64,000 nucleotides of DNA from Arcobacter lacus (GTDB taxonomy: Bacteria > Campylobacterota > Campylobacteria > Campylobacterales > Arcobacteraceae): assembly GCF_003063295.1 (NCBI RefSeq), contig NZ_MUXF01000005.1, forward strand, positions 1-64,000, written 5' to 3'. Below, piece by piece: positions 25,365 through 35,357 of this stretch. The notes under the pieces were generated by a model, which was not told the origin of the DNA, did no database searches, and saw only the letters and a list, made by a program, of their open reading frames with translations. A program made the translations under genes and the position numbers. Every line of letters starts with the position of its first letter. Within the stretch, counting starts at the first letter, position 1.

Positions 25365-26310
25365 TATTAACTCCAAATATTCTAGCTATTAAAGATCCTT
25401 CATAAACAACAGGATATTCTCTTAATGTAAATAATATTCCATTATTTGGTGCAGTTAATGTCGCAAGTACAGTTCCAGTCAAAGGATCAACAATATCACC
25501 TATTTTAATACCTTTTTGAATAATTGCACAATGATCAAGAGCAGGTACAAACAAACCACTTTTAGGAGCATTTAAATAAAATACTCCTCCCACTTCAGAA
25601 CTAAATGGTTTTCTTACATCAAAATCTTCATCACACTCTATGATTTTTTCTTTTTTCATAAGATTCAAAATTCCTATTAAAAGTTGTTCACCATACTCTT
25701 TTGTAAGTCTCATACCAACGCCCATTTCAACAACAAGCGTTTTTGTTCCCATTGAATTCATAGTGTGAGAAAAAGTAGCTTCTAAAACAGTAACAGCATC
25801 ATGAATCCAAATAAAATCACAATTAAGTTCTTTTGCAAGAGGTAATGTATCTTTTGAAAACTCTTTATTTATTCTAATTTGAGGTATTTCTCTTAAAAAA
25901 ATATTACTTGAATGAATATCAATAGCTATATCACTTCCTTTTACATCTTGTGCTAAGGCATATACAACTTGTCCTGGAAGAAAGTCATTTACATCTCCAG
26001 GAAAAGTTCTATTTAAATCAACATCATATAAAGGAAATCCTCTTGTAATAGTATCAACTCCAAGGGAATTAACAGCAGGATAAATATCTACTATTCCTCT
26101 TAATTTATCACTATTATTATTTAACCATTGAGCTAAAAGAAAAATAACAAACTGCCCTTCTAGTTCATCTCCATGAATTCCACTAACAATAGAAATTCTT
26201 TTAAGTTTTTCACCATTTTTATAACTACCTTCTGGTTCAAATCTACTTCTTTTTATAGATAGTTTTTCTCCAACTGGTAAATTTGATTTAAAAATTTCTT
26301 TTGTAATCAT
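25351..26310 (-). CDS. M14/AstE-AspA family zinc carboxypeptidase or deacylase
   Basis: The 319 aa protein keeps the metal site of the succinylglutamate desuccinylase/aspartoacylase family: SGIHGDELEG (His and Glu ligands), DVDLNRTFPGD, AIDIHSSN (second His) and LVVEMGVG for the catalytic glutamate. A C-terminal all-beta part carries NAPKSGLFVP and APNNGILF repeats. It would cleave an amide or peptide bond. Its start overlaps the alpha-E gene stop by four bases. Together with the ATP-grasp ligase upstream it suggests both making and trimming of a small peptide or amide; the substrate is unknown. Confidence 0.82.
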   Translation of the reverse strand: MITKEIFKSNLPVGEKLSIKRSRFEPEGSYKNGEKLKRISIVSGIHGDELEGQFVIFLLAQWLNNNSDKLRGIVDIYPAVNSLGVDTITRGFPLYDVDLNRTFPGDVNDFLPGQVVYALAQDVKGSDIAIDIHSSNIFLREIPQIRINKEFSKDTLPLAKELNCDFIWIHDAVTVLEATFSHTMNSMGTKTLVVEMGVGMRLTKEYGEQLLIGILNLMKKEKIIECDEDFDVRKPFSSEVGGVFYLNAPKSGLFVPALDHCAIIQKGIKIGDIVDPLTGTVLATLTAPNNGILFTLREYPVVYEGSLIARIFGVNSGKN

Positions 26311-26975
26311 TCTTCTCCAACTATTATTTTATTTATTTTTGAATTAACTGAATTTAAAATTGCCTCATAAGTATCATTTTCATCATAAGTTTTAAACTTT
26401 GCATTTGGGGCAAGTATAGTAGCAATTTTATCTATTTCTTCTATTACAACTAAAGAAAATTCTTTATCATTTCCAACTCTTAGATGAAAATCTACTTTTT
26501 CAACAAACTTCCCTAATCTAATAAAATAATCACTAGTATCTCTTTTTTCTCTTCTTGTAAGTTCTCCCCAAATTTGGCTAATTAAAGATAAGATATATTC
26601 GATAAATCTACAATCAATACTAAACTTTGTATGACTTGAATGTTTTAATAATTCTGCTAGTTCAATAACAGAACCAAAGGCTTCTGTATCAATATTTGAA
26701 CGACTTATAATTGCATTTTCTTTTGCATAAGATATCAATTTATAGATATTTGCATCGTGTTCTCCAAAAATAGAAACTTTTAAAAAATCTTTTGCATCTT
26801 CATATTCTATGTCAATTCCCAATTTTTTATAAAAATCTTTTCCAGAATTTTTATCTATATCTATTATTTTATCAAAATGAAAAATTGTCTCTATCAAAGT
26901 AGCTTCAACTCTTTCTAAATATCTTCCAAACCAATAAAGATTATTTGCAACATTTGTTGTAAGCAATTGTTCCAT
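26307..26975 (-). CDS. Alpha-E domain protein (DUF403)
   Basis: The 222 aa all-helical protein starts LTTNVANNLYWFGRYLERVEATL, the typical opening of alpha-E (DUF403) proteins that always accompany circularly permuted ATP-grasp ligases. At 222 residues it is shorter than the usual 300 or so. It lies one base after the ATP-grasp gene and overlaps the peptidase gene. Its biochemical role is unknown; it is thought to work with the ligase. Confidence 0.85.
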   Translation of the reverse strand: MEQLLTTNVANNLYWFGRYLERVEATLIETIFHFDKIIDIDKNSGKDFYKKLGIDIEYEDAKDFLKVSIFGEHDANIYKLISYAKENAIISRSNIDTEAFGSVIELAELLKHSSHTKFSIDCRFIEYILSLISQIWGELTRREKRDTSDYFIRLGKFVEKVDFHLRVGNDKEFSLVVIEEIDKIATILAPNAKFKTYDENDTYEAILNSVNSKINKIIVGEE

Positions 26976-26976
26976 A

Positions 26977-28341
26977 TTAAGCCTCCATTACCCAAGTATC
27001 TTTAAATCCACCACCTTGAGATGAATTTACCAAATAATTTCCAGCTTCCATTGCATATCTTGTTAAGCCACATTGCCAAACTTTTGGTTCATCAGCCATC
27101 ACAACATAAGCTCTAAAATCTGCTTTTCTTGCAACTATTTCATCATTGATATAACACTCTTCATCATAGAACTCTATTAACTCTTGTGCAATAAATCTTC
27201 TTGGATTTGAAGCTATGATTGTTTTTAAATCATTTATTTGAATATCTGTCATTGTATGTCCAAACATTACTCCATAACCACCAGCTTCTGCAACATCTTT
27301 AATAACAAGTTTATGAATATTTTCAAAAATATATTTTTTATCTTTTTCAAAATATGGTAAATATGTTGGAGCATTATTTAAAATAGGTTCTTCTCCCAAA
27401 TAATATTTAATCATTTTTGGAACAAAATAATAGATTCCTTTATCATCAGCAACTCCATTTCCAGGAGCATTCATAATTGCTACATTTCCAGCTAAATATG
27501 CCTCCATGATGCCAGATACACCAATTAAACTCTCAGAATTGAAAAATTTTGGATCTAAAAACTCATCATCCAATCTTCTATAAACAGCTCCTACTTTTAC
27601 TAAATTTCCATCATAGTTTTTAAAGTATAAAACTTTATTTTTTACAATTAATTCATCATTTCTTACAAGTTGGGCACCTATTTTTTTTGCCAAATAAGCG
27701 TGTTCATAATATGCTGAATTAAATCTTCCTGGAGTTAAAACTACATTTATTCCTCCACAACTTACATAATTCATAGCATTTTCTAGAATTTGAGGGTACC
27801 CTTTTATTGGTTTTATTTTTAATTCTTCAAAAAAATCTGAATAAATTTTTCTATATGTATCTCTAATAGATAAAGGATAACTAGCACCACTTGGAACTCT
27901 TAAATTATCTTCTAAGATAACCCAATCATTTGTAATTGTATCTTTTACTAAATCTATACCATTTATGTGTGTTCTGATTTTTTTATTGGGAGAGAATCCA
28001 TTAAGTTCTTTCAAATAACCTTTGGCTTGAAAAATAAACTCTTCTGGAATTACTTTGTCTTTGATAATTTTTTTTTCAGTATATAAATCTTCTAAAAAAA
28101 GATTTAAAGCTTTTATTCTTTGAGATAAACCTTTGTCTATTTTATCAAACTCTTTTGAGTCAATAATTCGAGGAATAACATCAAAAGGAAGAGACCTCTC
28201 TATAAAATTTCCATCTTTATAAAGATTGAAATTTACAGCAAACTTATCCATATATTTTTGGAACTCGTCTATTAGTAATCTATTTTGTTTAAAAAATATT
28301 TTCCAAAATAGTTCTTTTTTTGCATTTTCTATTTCTAGCAT
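26977..28341 (-). CDS. Circularly permuted ATP-grasp ligase (DUF404/DUF407 type)
   Basis: The 454 aa protein matches the circularly permuted ATP-grasp type 2 family: RSLPFDVIPRII, GFSPNKKIRTHINGIDLV, ILEDNLRVPSGASYPL, VYRRLDDEFLDP, NAPGNGVADDKGIYYFVPKMI, EAGGYGVMFG and YDEECYINDEIVARKADFRAYV. Such enzymes are predicted peptide-bond ligases that act with alpha-E proteins and sometimes proteases. The start has the strongest ribosome-binding site in the region, AGGAGGTG. It heads a four-gene cassette with the alpha-E protein and two M14-like proteins. The product is not known. Confidence 0.9.
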   Translation of the reverse strand: MLEIENAKKELFWKIFFKQNRLLIDEFQKYMDKFAVNFNLYKDGNFIERSLPFDVIPRIIDSKEFDKIDKGLSQRIKALNLFLEDLYTEKKIIKDKVIPEEFIFQAKGYLKELNGFSPNKKIRTHINGIDLVKDTITNDWVILEDNLRVPSGASYPLSIRDTYRKIYSDFFEELKIKPIKGYPQILENAMNYVSCGGINVVLTPGRFNSAYYEHAYLAKKIGAQLVRNDELIVKNKVLYFKNYDGNLVKVGAVYRRLDDEFLDPKFFNSESLIGVSGIMEAYLAGNVAIMNAPGNGVADDKGIYYFVPKMIKYYLGEEPILNNAPTYLPYFEKDKKYIFENIHKLVIKDVAEAGGYGVMFGHTMTDIQINDLKTIIASNPRRFIAQELIEFYDEECYINDEIVARKADFRAYVVMADEPKVWQCGLTRYAMEAGNYLVNSSQGGGFKDTWVMEA

Positions 28342-28435
28342 CCCACACCTCCTACATAGTATAAATTTTAGTGCGATTTGTAAAAAATATTTACACTTTA
28401 TTGTACACTAAATATACAACTTAGTAGGAGATAGA

Positions 28436-28475
28436 CATAAAAAAAGGTAAGAAGATATAAATCTCCTTACCTTTC
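28436..28475 (-). terminator. Rho-independent terminator of typA
   Basis: The near-perfect stem GGTAAG-A-AGAT / ATCT-C-CTTACC (28446-28471) is followed on the minus strand by TTTTTTT. It lies 91 bp after the typA stop. The rest of 28342-28566 holds a TGTACACTAAATATACA-like palindrome near 28405 and a TTAGTAGGAGATAGA stretch similar to one arm of the Rrf2 operator, but no clear gene or consensus promoter. Confidence 0.8.
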
Positions 28476-28566
28476 TAAACAAAAATGATAATTTTTTGTA
28501 TTAATAATCTTTTTCTTTCTTTTTCAACATTTTACTTTTGTAAAAATTTTGCTTAAAAGAGAAGAA

Positions 28567-30381
28567 TTAAGCATTCTTTTCTTTTTTTGCTGTTCTTTTT
28601 CTTACTGTTGGATCAAGTTCTCTTTTTCTAACTCTTACAGAAAGAGGTGTAACTTCAACTAGTTCATCATCTTCAATCCACTCTAAAGCATTTTCTAAAG
28701 ACATAAGTCTTGGTGGAATTAATTTAATTGCTTCATCTGCACCACTAGATCTTACGTTTGATTGTTGTTTCCCTTTTATAGGATTTACATCTAAATCATT
28801 ATCTTTTGCATGTTGTCCAATTACCATTCCGATATATACTTTATCTTGAGGTTTTACGAACATTACTCCCCTATCTTGTAAGTTAAAGATTGAGTATGCA
28901 AGTGCTTCACCATTTTCCATAGAAACTAAAGCTCCATATTTTCTTGATTCAACTGTTCCAGAATATGGTCTAAACTCTAAGAATGAGTGATTCATAACAC
29001 CCTCACCTTTTGTTTCTGTTAAAAATTCTGTTCTAATACCAATTAATCCTCTTGCAGGAATTTCAAACTCTAATCTTGTATATCCTTGCCCCATTGGTAC
29101 CATATTTGTCATATTAGCTTTTCTTTTTCCAAGTTTTTCAATAATAGCACCTGAAAATTCATCTGGAGTATCAATAACTAAGTGCTCAAATGGTTCCATT
29201 TTTACACCATTTTCTTCTCTAATGATAACTTCAGGTCTTCCTATACAAAACTCAAAACCTTCTCTTCTCATATTCTCAGCTAAAATAGTAATTTGAAGCT
29301 CACCTCTTCCGTTTACTTTAAATTTACCTTCACCAATTTGCTCATAATTCATCGCAATATTAGTGTTCATTTCAGCTTTTAATCTTTCATCAATTTTATT
29401 TGAAGTTACAAATTTACCTTCAGTTCCTGCAAGTGGAGAATCATTTACAGCAAAAGTAACAGAAAGTGTTGGTTCTTCGATGTGCATTGGGTCAAGTGGC
29501 ATAGGATTTGTTGGATCACATAATGAATCACCAACATCAATTGTTTCAAATCCAGCAACTGCAACGATATCTCCTGCTCCTGCTGTTTTAATTTCAACTC
29601 TTTCTAAACCTTTAAATCCAATAAGTTTAGATACTCTTCCTTTTACTTTTTCACCATCTGCTTTACAAAGTAAAACTGTTTCACCTTGAGAAATTGTTCC
29701 ATTAAAAATTCTAGCAATACCAATTTTCCCAATGAAATTATCATAATCAAGTGTAAATACTTGAAGTTGTAAACCATTTTCATCAGCACCAATTGGTTTT
29801 GGAACTTCTTTTAAAATTGTTTCAAATAGTGGTTTTAAATCCATATTCCCATCATTTGCATCAAATCTTGCATATCCATCTCTTGCAGCTGCATAAATAA
29901 CTGGGAATTCTAATTGTTCTTCTGTTGCATCCATTTGAGCAAAAAGGTCAAATACCTCATCAACAACTCTATCAGGCTCTGCTGCTGGTTTATCAATTTT
30001 ATTTACAACAACGATTGGTCTATGTCCTAAAGATAGTGCTTTTTTAACAACGAATTTTGTTTGTGGCATTACTCCTTCTTGTGCATCAACAAGAAGTAAA
30101 ACTGAATCAACCATTTTTAAAACCCTCTCAACTTCTCCACCAAAATCGGCGTGTCCTGGAGTGTCAATGATGTTAATTCTTACACCTTCATAATCAACTG
30201 CTGTATTTTTTGAAAGAATTGTAATCCCTCTTTCTTTTTCGATAGCATTACTATCCATTACTCTTTCTTCTACATTTTGGTGAGATGAAAAAGTACCCGA
30301 TTGTTTTAATAATTCATCAACTAATGTTGTTTTACCGTGGTCAACGTGTGCGATTACGGCTATATTTCTAATGTCTCTCAT
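28567..30381 (-). CDS. typA: Ribosome-associated GTPase BipA/TypA
   Basis: The 604 aa translational GTPase has an intact G domain: HVDHGKTTL (G1), ERGITI (switch), [15 protein letters not shown] (G3) and NKIDKP (G4). EF-G-like domains follow, with GRGELQ and [11 protein letters not shown] of BipA, and a basic end [15 protein letters not shown]. It acts on the ribosome in stress and cold adaptation and in 50S assembly. The gene stands alone between a terminator and the siderophore genes. Length and motifs are normal. Confidence 0.97.
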   Translation of the reverse strand: MRDIRNIAVIAHVDHGKTTLVDELLKQSGTFSSHQNVEERVMDSNAIEKERGITILSKNTAVDYEGVRINIIDTPGHADFGGEVERVLKMVDSVLLLVDAQEGVMPQTKFVVKKALSLGHRPIVVVNKIDKPAAEPDRVVDEVFDLFAQMDATEEQLEFPVIYAAARDGYARFDANDGNMDLKPLFETILKEVPKPIGADENGLQLQVFTLDYDNFIGKIGIARIFNGTISQGETVLLCKADGEKVKGRVSKLIGFKGLERVEIKTAGAGDIVAVAGFETIDVGDSLCDPTNPMPLDPMHIEEPTLSVTFAVNDSPLAGTEGKFVTSNKIDERLKAEMNTNIAMNYEQIGEGKFKVNGRGELQITILAENMRREGFEFCIGRPEVIIREENGVKMEPFEHLVIDTPDEFSGAIIEKLGKRKANMTNMVPMGQGYTRLEFEIPARGLIGIRTEFLTETKGEGVMNHSFLEFRPYSGTVESRKYGALVSMENGEALAYSIFNLQDRGVMFVKPQDKVYIGMVIGQHAKDNDLDVNPIKGKQQSNVRSSGADEAIKLIPPRLMSLENALEWIEDDELVEVTPLSVRVRKRELDPTVRKRTAKKEKNA

Positions 30382-30489
30382 TTTTCTTCTTTTATATAAA
30401 ATTTTCGCGGATTTTATCCAAAAAAAACTTAAGTCCTTATAATTGCTTAAAATATGGTTAAACGAATTTTTAAAACTTAAAAGAGAGTT

Positions 30490-30975
30490 TTAATTCTCTT
30501 TTAATTGTTGTAAGATTTTGTTTGTATTTTTATTACTAAAATAAATTGCCATTGCAAACAATATTAAACACATTATAAAAAATAGTATTGATATGATATT
30601 CCATTCACCTATAATTTCTTGTGATTTTGAAAGTTTTTTTGTATCAATTTTTGCTTTTAACTCTTCATTAAATCCTTCTAATGGAGCAATACCTTCTTTT
30701 ATTATTGTATGTCCTGGTCCTCCATCGAGTACTACTTGATAAGGCTCTTTTGGAATAGCAATAACTAATTCACTCGATTGTGGTAGTCTCTCTTTAAAAA
30801 GTATTTCTTCTGAAACTAATGACTCAATTTTTATTAATGCACCGGCTGCATCTTCTCCTGTGCTAAACTCACCTACTACTGTTATAGTATTATCTTTGTT
30901 ATCATATAAATTCATTACTAAACTATGAGCAAATAAATTGATACTCAAAAATATAAAAATAAATATTTTTTTCAT
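30490..30975 (-). CDS. Exported NikL/CbiL-like protein of siderophore operon, one C-terminal TM
   Basis: The 161 aa protein has a signal peptide with processing likely just before HSLVMNLYD, so a histidine would stand near the mature N-terminus. A beta-rich stretch (VVGEFSTGEDAAGALIKI) follows, then a charged linker and a membrane segment near residues 128-148. The layout resembles the small NikL/CbiL-like proteins of metal uptake operons. It is the last gene of the iron unit, 10 bp after the small membrane protein. A role in iron or another metal's transport is inferred from context only. AAAAGAGA/TCTCTTTT around the stop codon may act as a weak terminator. Confidence 0.6.
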   Translation of the reverse strand: MKKIFIFIFLSINLFAHSLVMNLYDNKDNTITVVGEFSTGEDAAGALIKIESLVSEEILFKERLPQSSELVIAIPKEPYQVVLDGGPGHTIIKEGIAPLEGFNEELKAKIDTKKLSKSQEIIGEWNIISILFFIMCLILFAMAIYFSNKNTNKILQQLKEN

Positions 30976-30985
30976 CTTTTTCCTT

Positions 30986-31291
30986 TTAAAAGTTATAAAG
31001 TATTATTAATGCTATTGCAAAAATTATACTTGGAATAACACTTCTCAAAAGTGCTATATATCTACTAGAACTCAAACTAATCCATAAAGAAAGAAATGCC
31101 CACAATAATGCACTCATTATTATAGAAAATAGTGCTAAATCATTTAATCTTAAAGGTATTATCATAGTAAAAATTGCCATCACCGAATAAGAGATAAATA
31201 GTCCACCAAATATTGAGCAAATTGTTCTAAATAAACCTATTTTTTTTCCACTAATTTCTGGTGTTTTTAATTTTTGAATTAACTCTTTCAT
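30986..31291 (-). CDS. Small membrane protein of siderophore operon (DUF3649-like)
   Basis: The 101 aa protein has three hydrophobic segments, near residues 22-46, 52-73 and 80-100. Small proteins of this kind commonly accompany PepSY membrane proteins in iron uptake operons. It overlaps the PepSY gene by four bases, so coupled translation is likely. No catalytic residues are visible. The family name is suggested by size and place, not by a search. Confidence 0.6.
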   Translation of the reverse strand: MKELIQKLKTPEISGKKIGLFRTICSIFGGLFISYSVMAIFTMIIPLRLNDLALFSIIMSALLWAFLSLWISLSSSRYIALLRSVIPSIIFAIALIILYNF

Positions 31292-32874
31292 TTAACACCT
31301 CTTGACGTCCAAAATTTTTGAATTTTTTCTCTTTGTGTTGGTAGTTTATAAGCTATTACTAATAAAATTAATCCAAAAATAAATAAACCAACATCAACTG
31401 CAAAAACAGTATAAAGCTCTTCTTTCCAAAGTTTAACTAAACTAAATCCACTATTTATAAAGTGGCTTATTGGACTTAAAGCGAATAAAATTCCACCAAG
31501 ATATAAAAACTCTTTAGCAGTTTGATAAGAGTTTAATTTATAAAATGAATAGGTAAATGTTGATACCCAAAGAGTTGCAAAAAATCCTTGTTGAATCAAA
31601 CTTCTATTTTCCATATCAAAAGGAAGTAACCATTGTAAAAAGAATAATAATCCAGTTGCAGGAATTGCTCCAATCATAACAGCAAGTGAGAGTTTCCCTA
31701 AACCTTGATAAGCAGGAATATTTAAAGGAAATTTTCTAGCTCTTTTTTCTAAATACAGTAAATTTCCAAAACCTATAGCCAAAAGTGTTACTATCATAAG
31801 AAATGCTATAAAAAGTCTTGTAAAATCATCTGCAATAAAAAGAAGATGAATATATACCATACTGTCATAAAATATTGAACCCCAATTTTTTTCTAAAACT
31901 TTTTGTTCATATATTAAACTACCATCAACTCCACTTAAAATTACATTTGGCTTATTTGAATAACCATTTAAAAATGGCATATAAGGATTATATCCCTCAA
32001 GCTTTGCCATAGCAGCTGAATCACCCCAATTAGTAAGTTTTATTCTATGAAAATCAATATTTGGGGCTATATTTTGAGCAATTTTAAGTAATTCATTCAT
32101 AGAAAGCATTTGTACACTATCATTTTGTTTCTTTTTTCTTGGTTCAGGTATATTATAAACTGGTCCAATCAATTTATAAGGTTCATAAATTTCACCTTTT
32201 GTAACTACATAAGCCATTGCTGGAGCAAATTTTTTACCAAGATTAAAAAAAGCCCCTGTTATTGTGATAATAAAAAATGGTAACACTGTCCAAAGTAAAA
32301 TTTTCCTATGCCATTTTGAAAATGTTCCTGTTTGACTTGTTGTACTATTTTTATATTTTAAAATTAGGATTTGATAAAGTCCTCCTATCATTAGAACAAT
32401 ACAGGCAACAGCCATAAATCCAAAAACATACCAACCAAATTCTCCAAATGGTTTTCCATAATGCATATAATTTAAAAATTTTGCAAGTTCAAAAACTTTT
32501 GTTTCTTCTTTTATCTCTAAAGAAGTATTTGGATCAAAAACTTTTGGTGCAACAAACTGTGTTGATATTTTTAAAGTTGGATCTTTCATATATCCTGGAA
32601 GAGTTATAGTTATTGGTTTAGCTTTTGGAAAATCAGAGTCATTTAAAACTCTATCTACCATTTTTGTATAATCAATAGTTGAAATATCAGTAATTTTTAT
32701 ATGTTTTGAAGAGTTTTCCCAATTTTGTATATATGGAAGCATTATTGCAAATATTCCAAAAAATAGTGCAATATACATAATAAAAGAAAAACTAATTCCA
32801 AGTGCAATATGCACTCTTTGAAGTCTTTGATTAAATAGTTTTTTTTCTTCTTGTTTTGTTAATTGTTTTATCAT
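31288..32874 (-). CDS. PepSY-associated membrane protein (siderophore-iron reductase type)
   Basis: The 528 aa inner-membrane protein begins with LFNQRLQRVHIALGISFSFIMYIALFFGIF, the typical first segment of PepSY_TM proteins, and contains FSKWHRKILLWTVLPFFIITITGAFFNLGK with conserved histidine. A large periplasmic loop follows before VYIHLLFIADDFTRLFIAFLM, with more segments to the end. Relatives include FoxB/PiuB-like proteins thought to help release iron from siderophores in the periplasm. It lies downstream of the TonB receptor behind an attenuator-like hairpin. Confidence 0.85.
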   Translation of the reverse strand: MIKQLTKQEEKKLFNQRLQRVHIALGISFSFIMYIALFFGIFAIMLPYIQNWENSSKHIKITDISTIDYTKMVDRVLNDSDFPKAKPITITLPGYMKDPTLKISTQFVAPKVFDPNTSLEIKEETKVFELAKFLNYMHYGKPFGEFGWYVFGFMAVACIVLMIGGLYQILILKYKNSTTSQTGTFSKWHRKILLWTVLPFFIITITGAFFNLGKKFAPAMAYVVTKGEIYEPYKLIGPVYNIPEPRKKKQNDSVQMLSMNELLKIAQNIAPNIDFHRIKLTNWGDSAAMAKLEGYNPYMPFLNGYSNKPNVILSGVDGSLIYEQKVLEKNWGSIFYDSMVYIHLLFIADDFTRLFIAFLMIVTLLAIGFGNLLYLEKRARKFPLNIPAYQGLGKLSLAVMIGAIPATGLLFFLQWLLPFDMENRSLIQQGFFATLWVSTFTYSFYKLNSYQTAKEFLYLGGILFALSPISHFINSGFSLVKLWKEELYTVFAVDVGLFIFGLILLVIAYKLPTQREKIQKFWTSRGVK

Positions 32875-32886
32875 TTTCTTTCCTAT

Positions 32887-32916
32887 AAAAAAGGATTAAA
32901 AAATCCTTTTTTATTT
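32887..32916 (-). terminator. Attenuator-like hairpin between TonB receptor and PepSY gene
   Basis: The repeat AAAAAAGGATT/AATCCTTTTTT with an AAAA/TTTT loop ends in a U-rich tract on the minus strand. It lies in the 48-bp gap between the two genes. It probably lets only part of the transcripts continue, giving more receptor than inner-membrane protein. Confidence 0.65.
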
Positions 32917-32922
32917 TATTTT

Positions 32923-35250
32923 TTAGAATTTATAGTTTAAAGATAAAGTATAATTTCTTTCAGCACCCCATGCTCCATTTGAAGTATTAAGTACGTATTC
33001 TTCATCAAAAATATTATTAGCATTTAAAGTAACACTAAAATCTTTTTTAATATCATATTTTGCCATAGCATTAACTACTGCATAAGCTTTTTGAGTACTT
33101 AAATCTTTTGCTAAACCTGTTGAAGAAGAATTATAAATTTTACTTTGCCAATTTACTCCTGCACCTAAAGTTAATTTATTTATTTGATAAGTGTTAAATA
33201 TTTTAAATGTATGTTTTGGAATATCTGTATTTAAAGGATTATTATCCTGATCTTTAGCGTTTGTATAAGTATACCCACCTGTAATATCCCAATTTGGTAA
33301 AATTTCTCCACCAATAGTTAAATCCCAACCTTTAATTTTTGCTCCATCAACACTTTTATAAGCTTGAGAACCTTCTGGTGTTAAATTTGAACCATCAGTA
33401 ACAGCTAAATTATCTTGTTTTGTTATAAAGTAAGCAATACTGCTATTTAGCTTTCCATCATAAAACTCCGATTTTAATCCAAATTCAACAGTATTTCCCT
33501 CTTCTGGATCAAGGTAATTACCACTTATATCTTTATTTGTAGATGTTGGATTAAATATAGATGTGTAACTTGCATAAGTAGCAAAATTTTCATTTATATC
33601 ATAAACTAAACCTAAATAAGGGATAACTTCAGCATTATATTTTTGTTCTTGCTCTGTCGAAGTTCCTTTATTATTTATTCTTTCAAAGTTAGTTATTCTA
33701 CTTCCAACTATAAGATGTAAAGGATCAGATAATTCTAAATTTAAAGCAGCAAAAGCTCCAATTTCTTTTATATCTACAACCGTTTTTCCATTTTTTACTA
33801 TTGGAGATGGATTATTTACATGTCCATTCCAACCACTAATTGATACATTATCAAATACTCTTTTATAAGAGGGGTCATCAGACTTTGTTTGATAACCATT
33901 TACACCAAAAGATAATTTATGTTCCTTTTCAAATGCTTTGATATTACCTGTTGTATATAAATCTATAGCATGAGTTTCTGGTGTGCTTTCAAATCTTCCA
34001 GAAGTTACCCTCATTAAACCAGTGTTATACCAAATTCCACCTGAACCAGCAACTCCATAAACTCTATCATTTTTAGCTTTTGTATATGAATAATTTACCA
34101 CCGATTTCCAATCATCATTAAAATAATGTTCTAAGCCTGCCGATAAATTTAATTTCTCAGTATCACTATATGTATAATCTGCAGCAGGATTATCATATCT
34201 ATCAAATGTTGTTTGTTTTTTACCATCCGTTGTTATAAAAGGAAATCCATGTGGTGTTGCATTATCAATATTTGTTTTTTGATAAGTTAAAGCGGTTGTT
34301 AAAAGAGTATTATCAGATAAATCAAAATCTAATGCACCATAAATTAAGCTATTTTCTTTATTATATCTATCTTGTTGATTTTCTCCATCACTATAAGTAG
34401 CTACAAATCTTCCTCTTATACTATCATCTTCATTTAATCCACCAGAAACATCTAACTGTCCTTTATATGTATCCCAACTTCCATAAGATATTTTTGCATC
34501 TCCCTGAAAATCTCTTGTTGGTTTTTTTCTTACATAATTTATACTTGCACTTGGATTTCCAGTTCCATTTGTAAGTCCTGTAGAGCCTCTTATTACTTCT
34601 ACTTTTTCATAAATAGCTGAATCTTCTAAACCTACAAAATCACCAAATCCTGTAGTGGGAATACCATCTCTTTGATAATTGCTTACTTTAAATCCTCTTG
34701 AATAATATGAAGTATATCCTGCTCCTGTTTGTCCATATTGAATTGTTGTTACACCTGGTGTTTGAAGTAAAATATCATTTATATCTTTTAAATTTTGGTC
34801 CTCGATTTGTTTTTGTGTAATTATCGAAATAGATTGTGGCGTTTCTTTTAGAGATAAATCAAGTTTTGTTGCACTACTTGTTTCTTTTACTGTATAAGAA
34901 TTTGTGCTACCTAAATAACCTTCATTGACTGAAATAGCATCTAATATAGTACCTTTTCCTTCAATTTTCTTGATAACAATTGTATTATCTTTGATTACTG
35001 CTTCAAGATTTGTACCTTTTAATACCTCTTTTAAAGCATTTTCAACACCTTCAATATTTTCTATTTTAGGAACTTTTTTCCCATCTAAAATTCGAGCATC
35101 AACCATATATGTCATATTTGATGTTTTTGAGATAGATTTTATAGCATTTTCAAGTGTTCCATTTTCTATATTAAACTCTGTTGCAAAAAGCGAAGAACTT
35201 AATAATAGAGATAAAGAAGTAGAAATTGCAATTTTTTTAGAAAATTTCAT
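32923..35250 (-). CDS. TonB-dependent ferric-siderophore receptor with STN signalling domain
   Basis: The 775 aa outer-membrane protein has a signal peptide ending near LFA, then an STN domain (about residues 25-90, FNIENGTLENAIKSISK) used for signalling to a FecR-type anti-sigma. A plug domain follows (TPQSISIITQKQIEDQNLKDINDILLQTPGV, YSRGFKVSNYQRDGIPT, VEVIRGSTGLTNGTGNPSASINYVRKKP), and a 22-strand barrel ends in LNYKF. The pattern fits receptors of the FoxA/FpvA/FhuE type. FecR and FecI-type genes directly upstream agree with surface signalling. Confidence 0.94.
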   Translation of the reverse strand: MKFSKKIAISTSLSLLLSSSLFATEFNIENGTLENAIKSISKTSNMTYMVDARILDGKKVPKIENIEGVENALKEVLKGTNLEAVIKDNTIVIKKIEGKGTILDAISVNEGYLGSTNSYTVKETSSATKLDLSLKETPQSISIITQKQIEDQNLKDINDILLQTPGVTTIQYGQTGAGYTSYYSRGFKVSNYQRDGIPTTGFGDFVGLEDSAIYEKVEVIRGSTGLTNGTGNPSASINYVRKKPTRDFQGDAKISYGSWDTYKGQLDVSGGLNEDDSIRGRFVATYSDGENQQDRYNKENSLIYGALDFDLSDNTLLTTALTYQKTNIDNATPHGFPFITTDGKKQTTFDRYDNPAADYTYSDTEKLNLSAGLEHYFNDDWKSVVNYSYTKAKNDRVYGVAGSGGIWYNTGLMRVTSGRFESTPETHAIDLYTTGNIKAFEKEHKLSFGVNGYQTKSDDPSYKRVFDNVSISGWNGHVNNPSPIVKNGKTVVDIKEIGAFAALNLELSDPLHLIVGSRITNFERINNKGTSTEQEQKYNAEVIPYLGLVYDINENFATYASYTSIFNPTSTNKDISGNYLDPEEGNTVEFGLKSEFYDGKLNSSIAYFITKQDNLAVTDGSNLTPEGSQAYKSVDGAKIKGWDLTIGGEILPNWDITGGYTYTNAKDQDNNPLNTDIPKHTFKIFNTYQINKLTLGAGVNWQSKIYNSSSTGLAKDLSTQKAYAVVNAMAKYDIKKDFSVTLNANNIFDEEYVLNTSNGAWGAERNYTLSLNYKF

Positions 35251-35272
35251 ATTTTCATCCTTATGTAGTTAT

Positions 35273-35296
35273 TAATTATGAGAATTAATCTCTATA
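35273..35296 (-). promoter_or_regulatory. Possible Fur box before the siderophore receptor gene
   Basis: The AT-rich palindrome TATGAGAATTAATCTCTATA, with arms GAGA/TCTC, lies upstream of the receptor start and resembles a Fur box. The gap 35251-35357 could also hold an ECF sigma promoter, but I cannot identify its elements with confidence. Confidence 0.4.
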
Positions 35297-35357
35297 AAGG
35301 AAGTCTTCAAAAACTAAAATAACTGACAAAATTTTTTAATAAATTTAATTATTTGGT

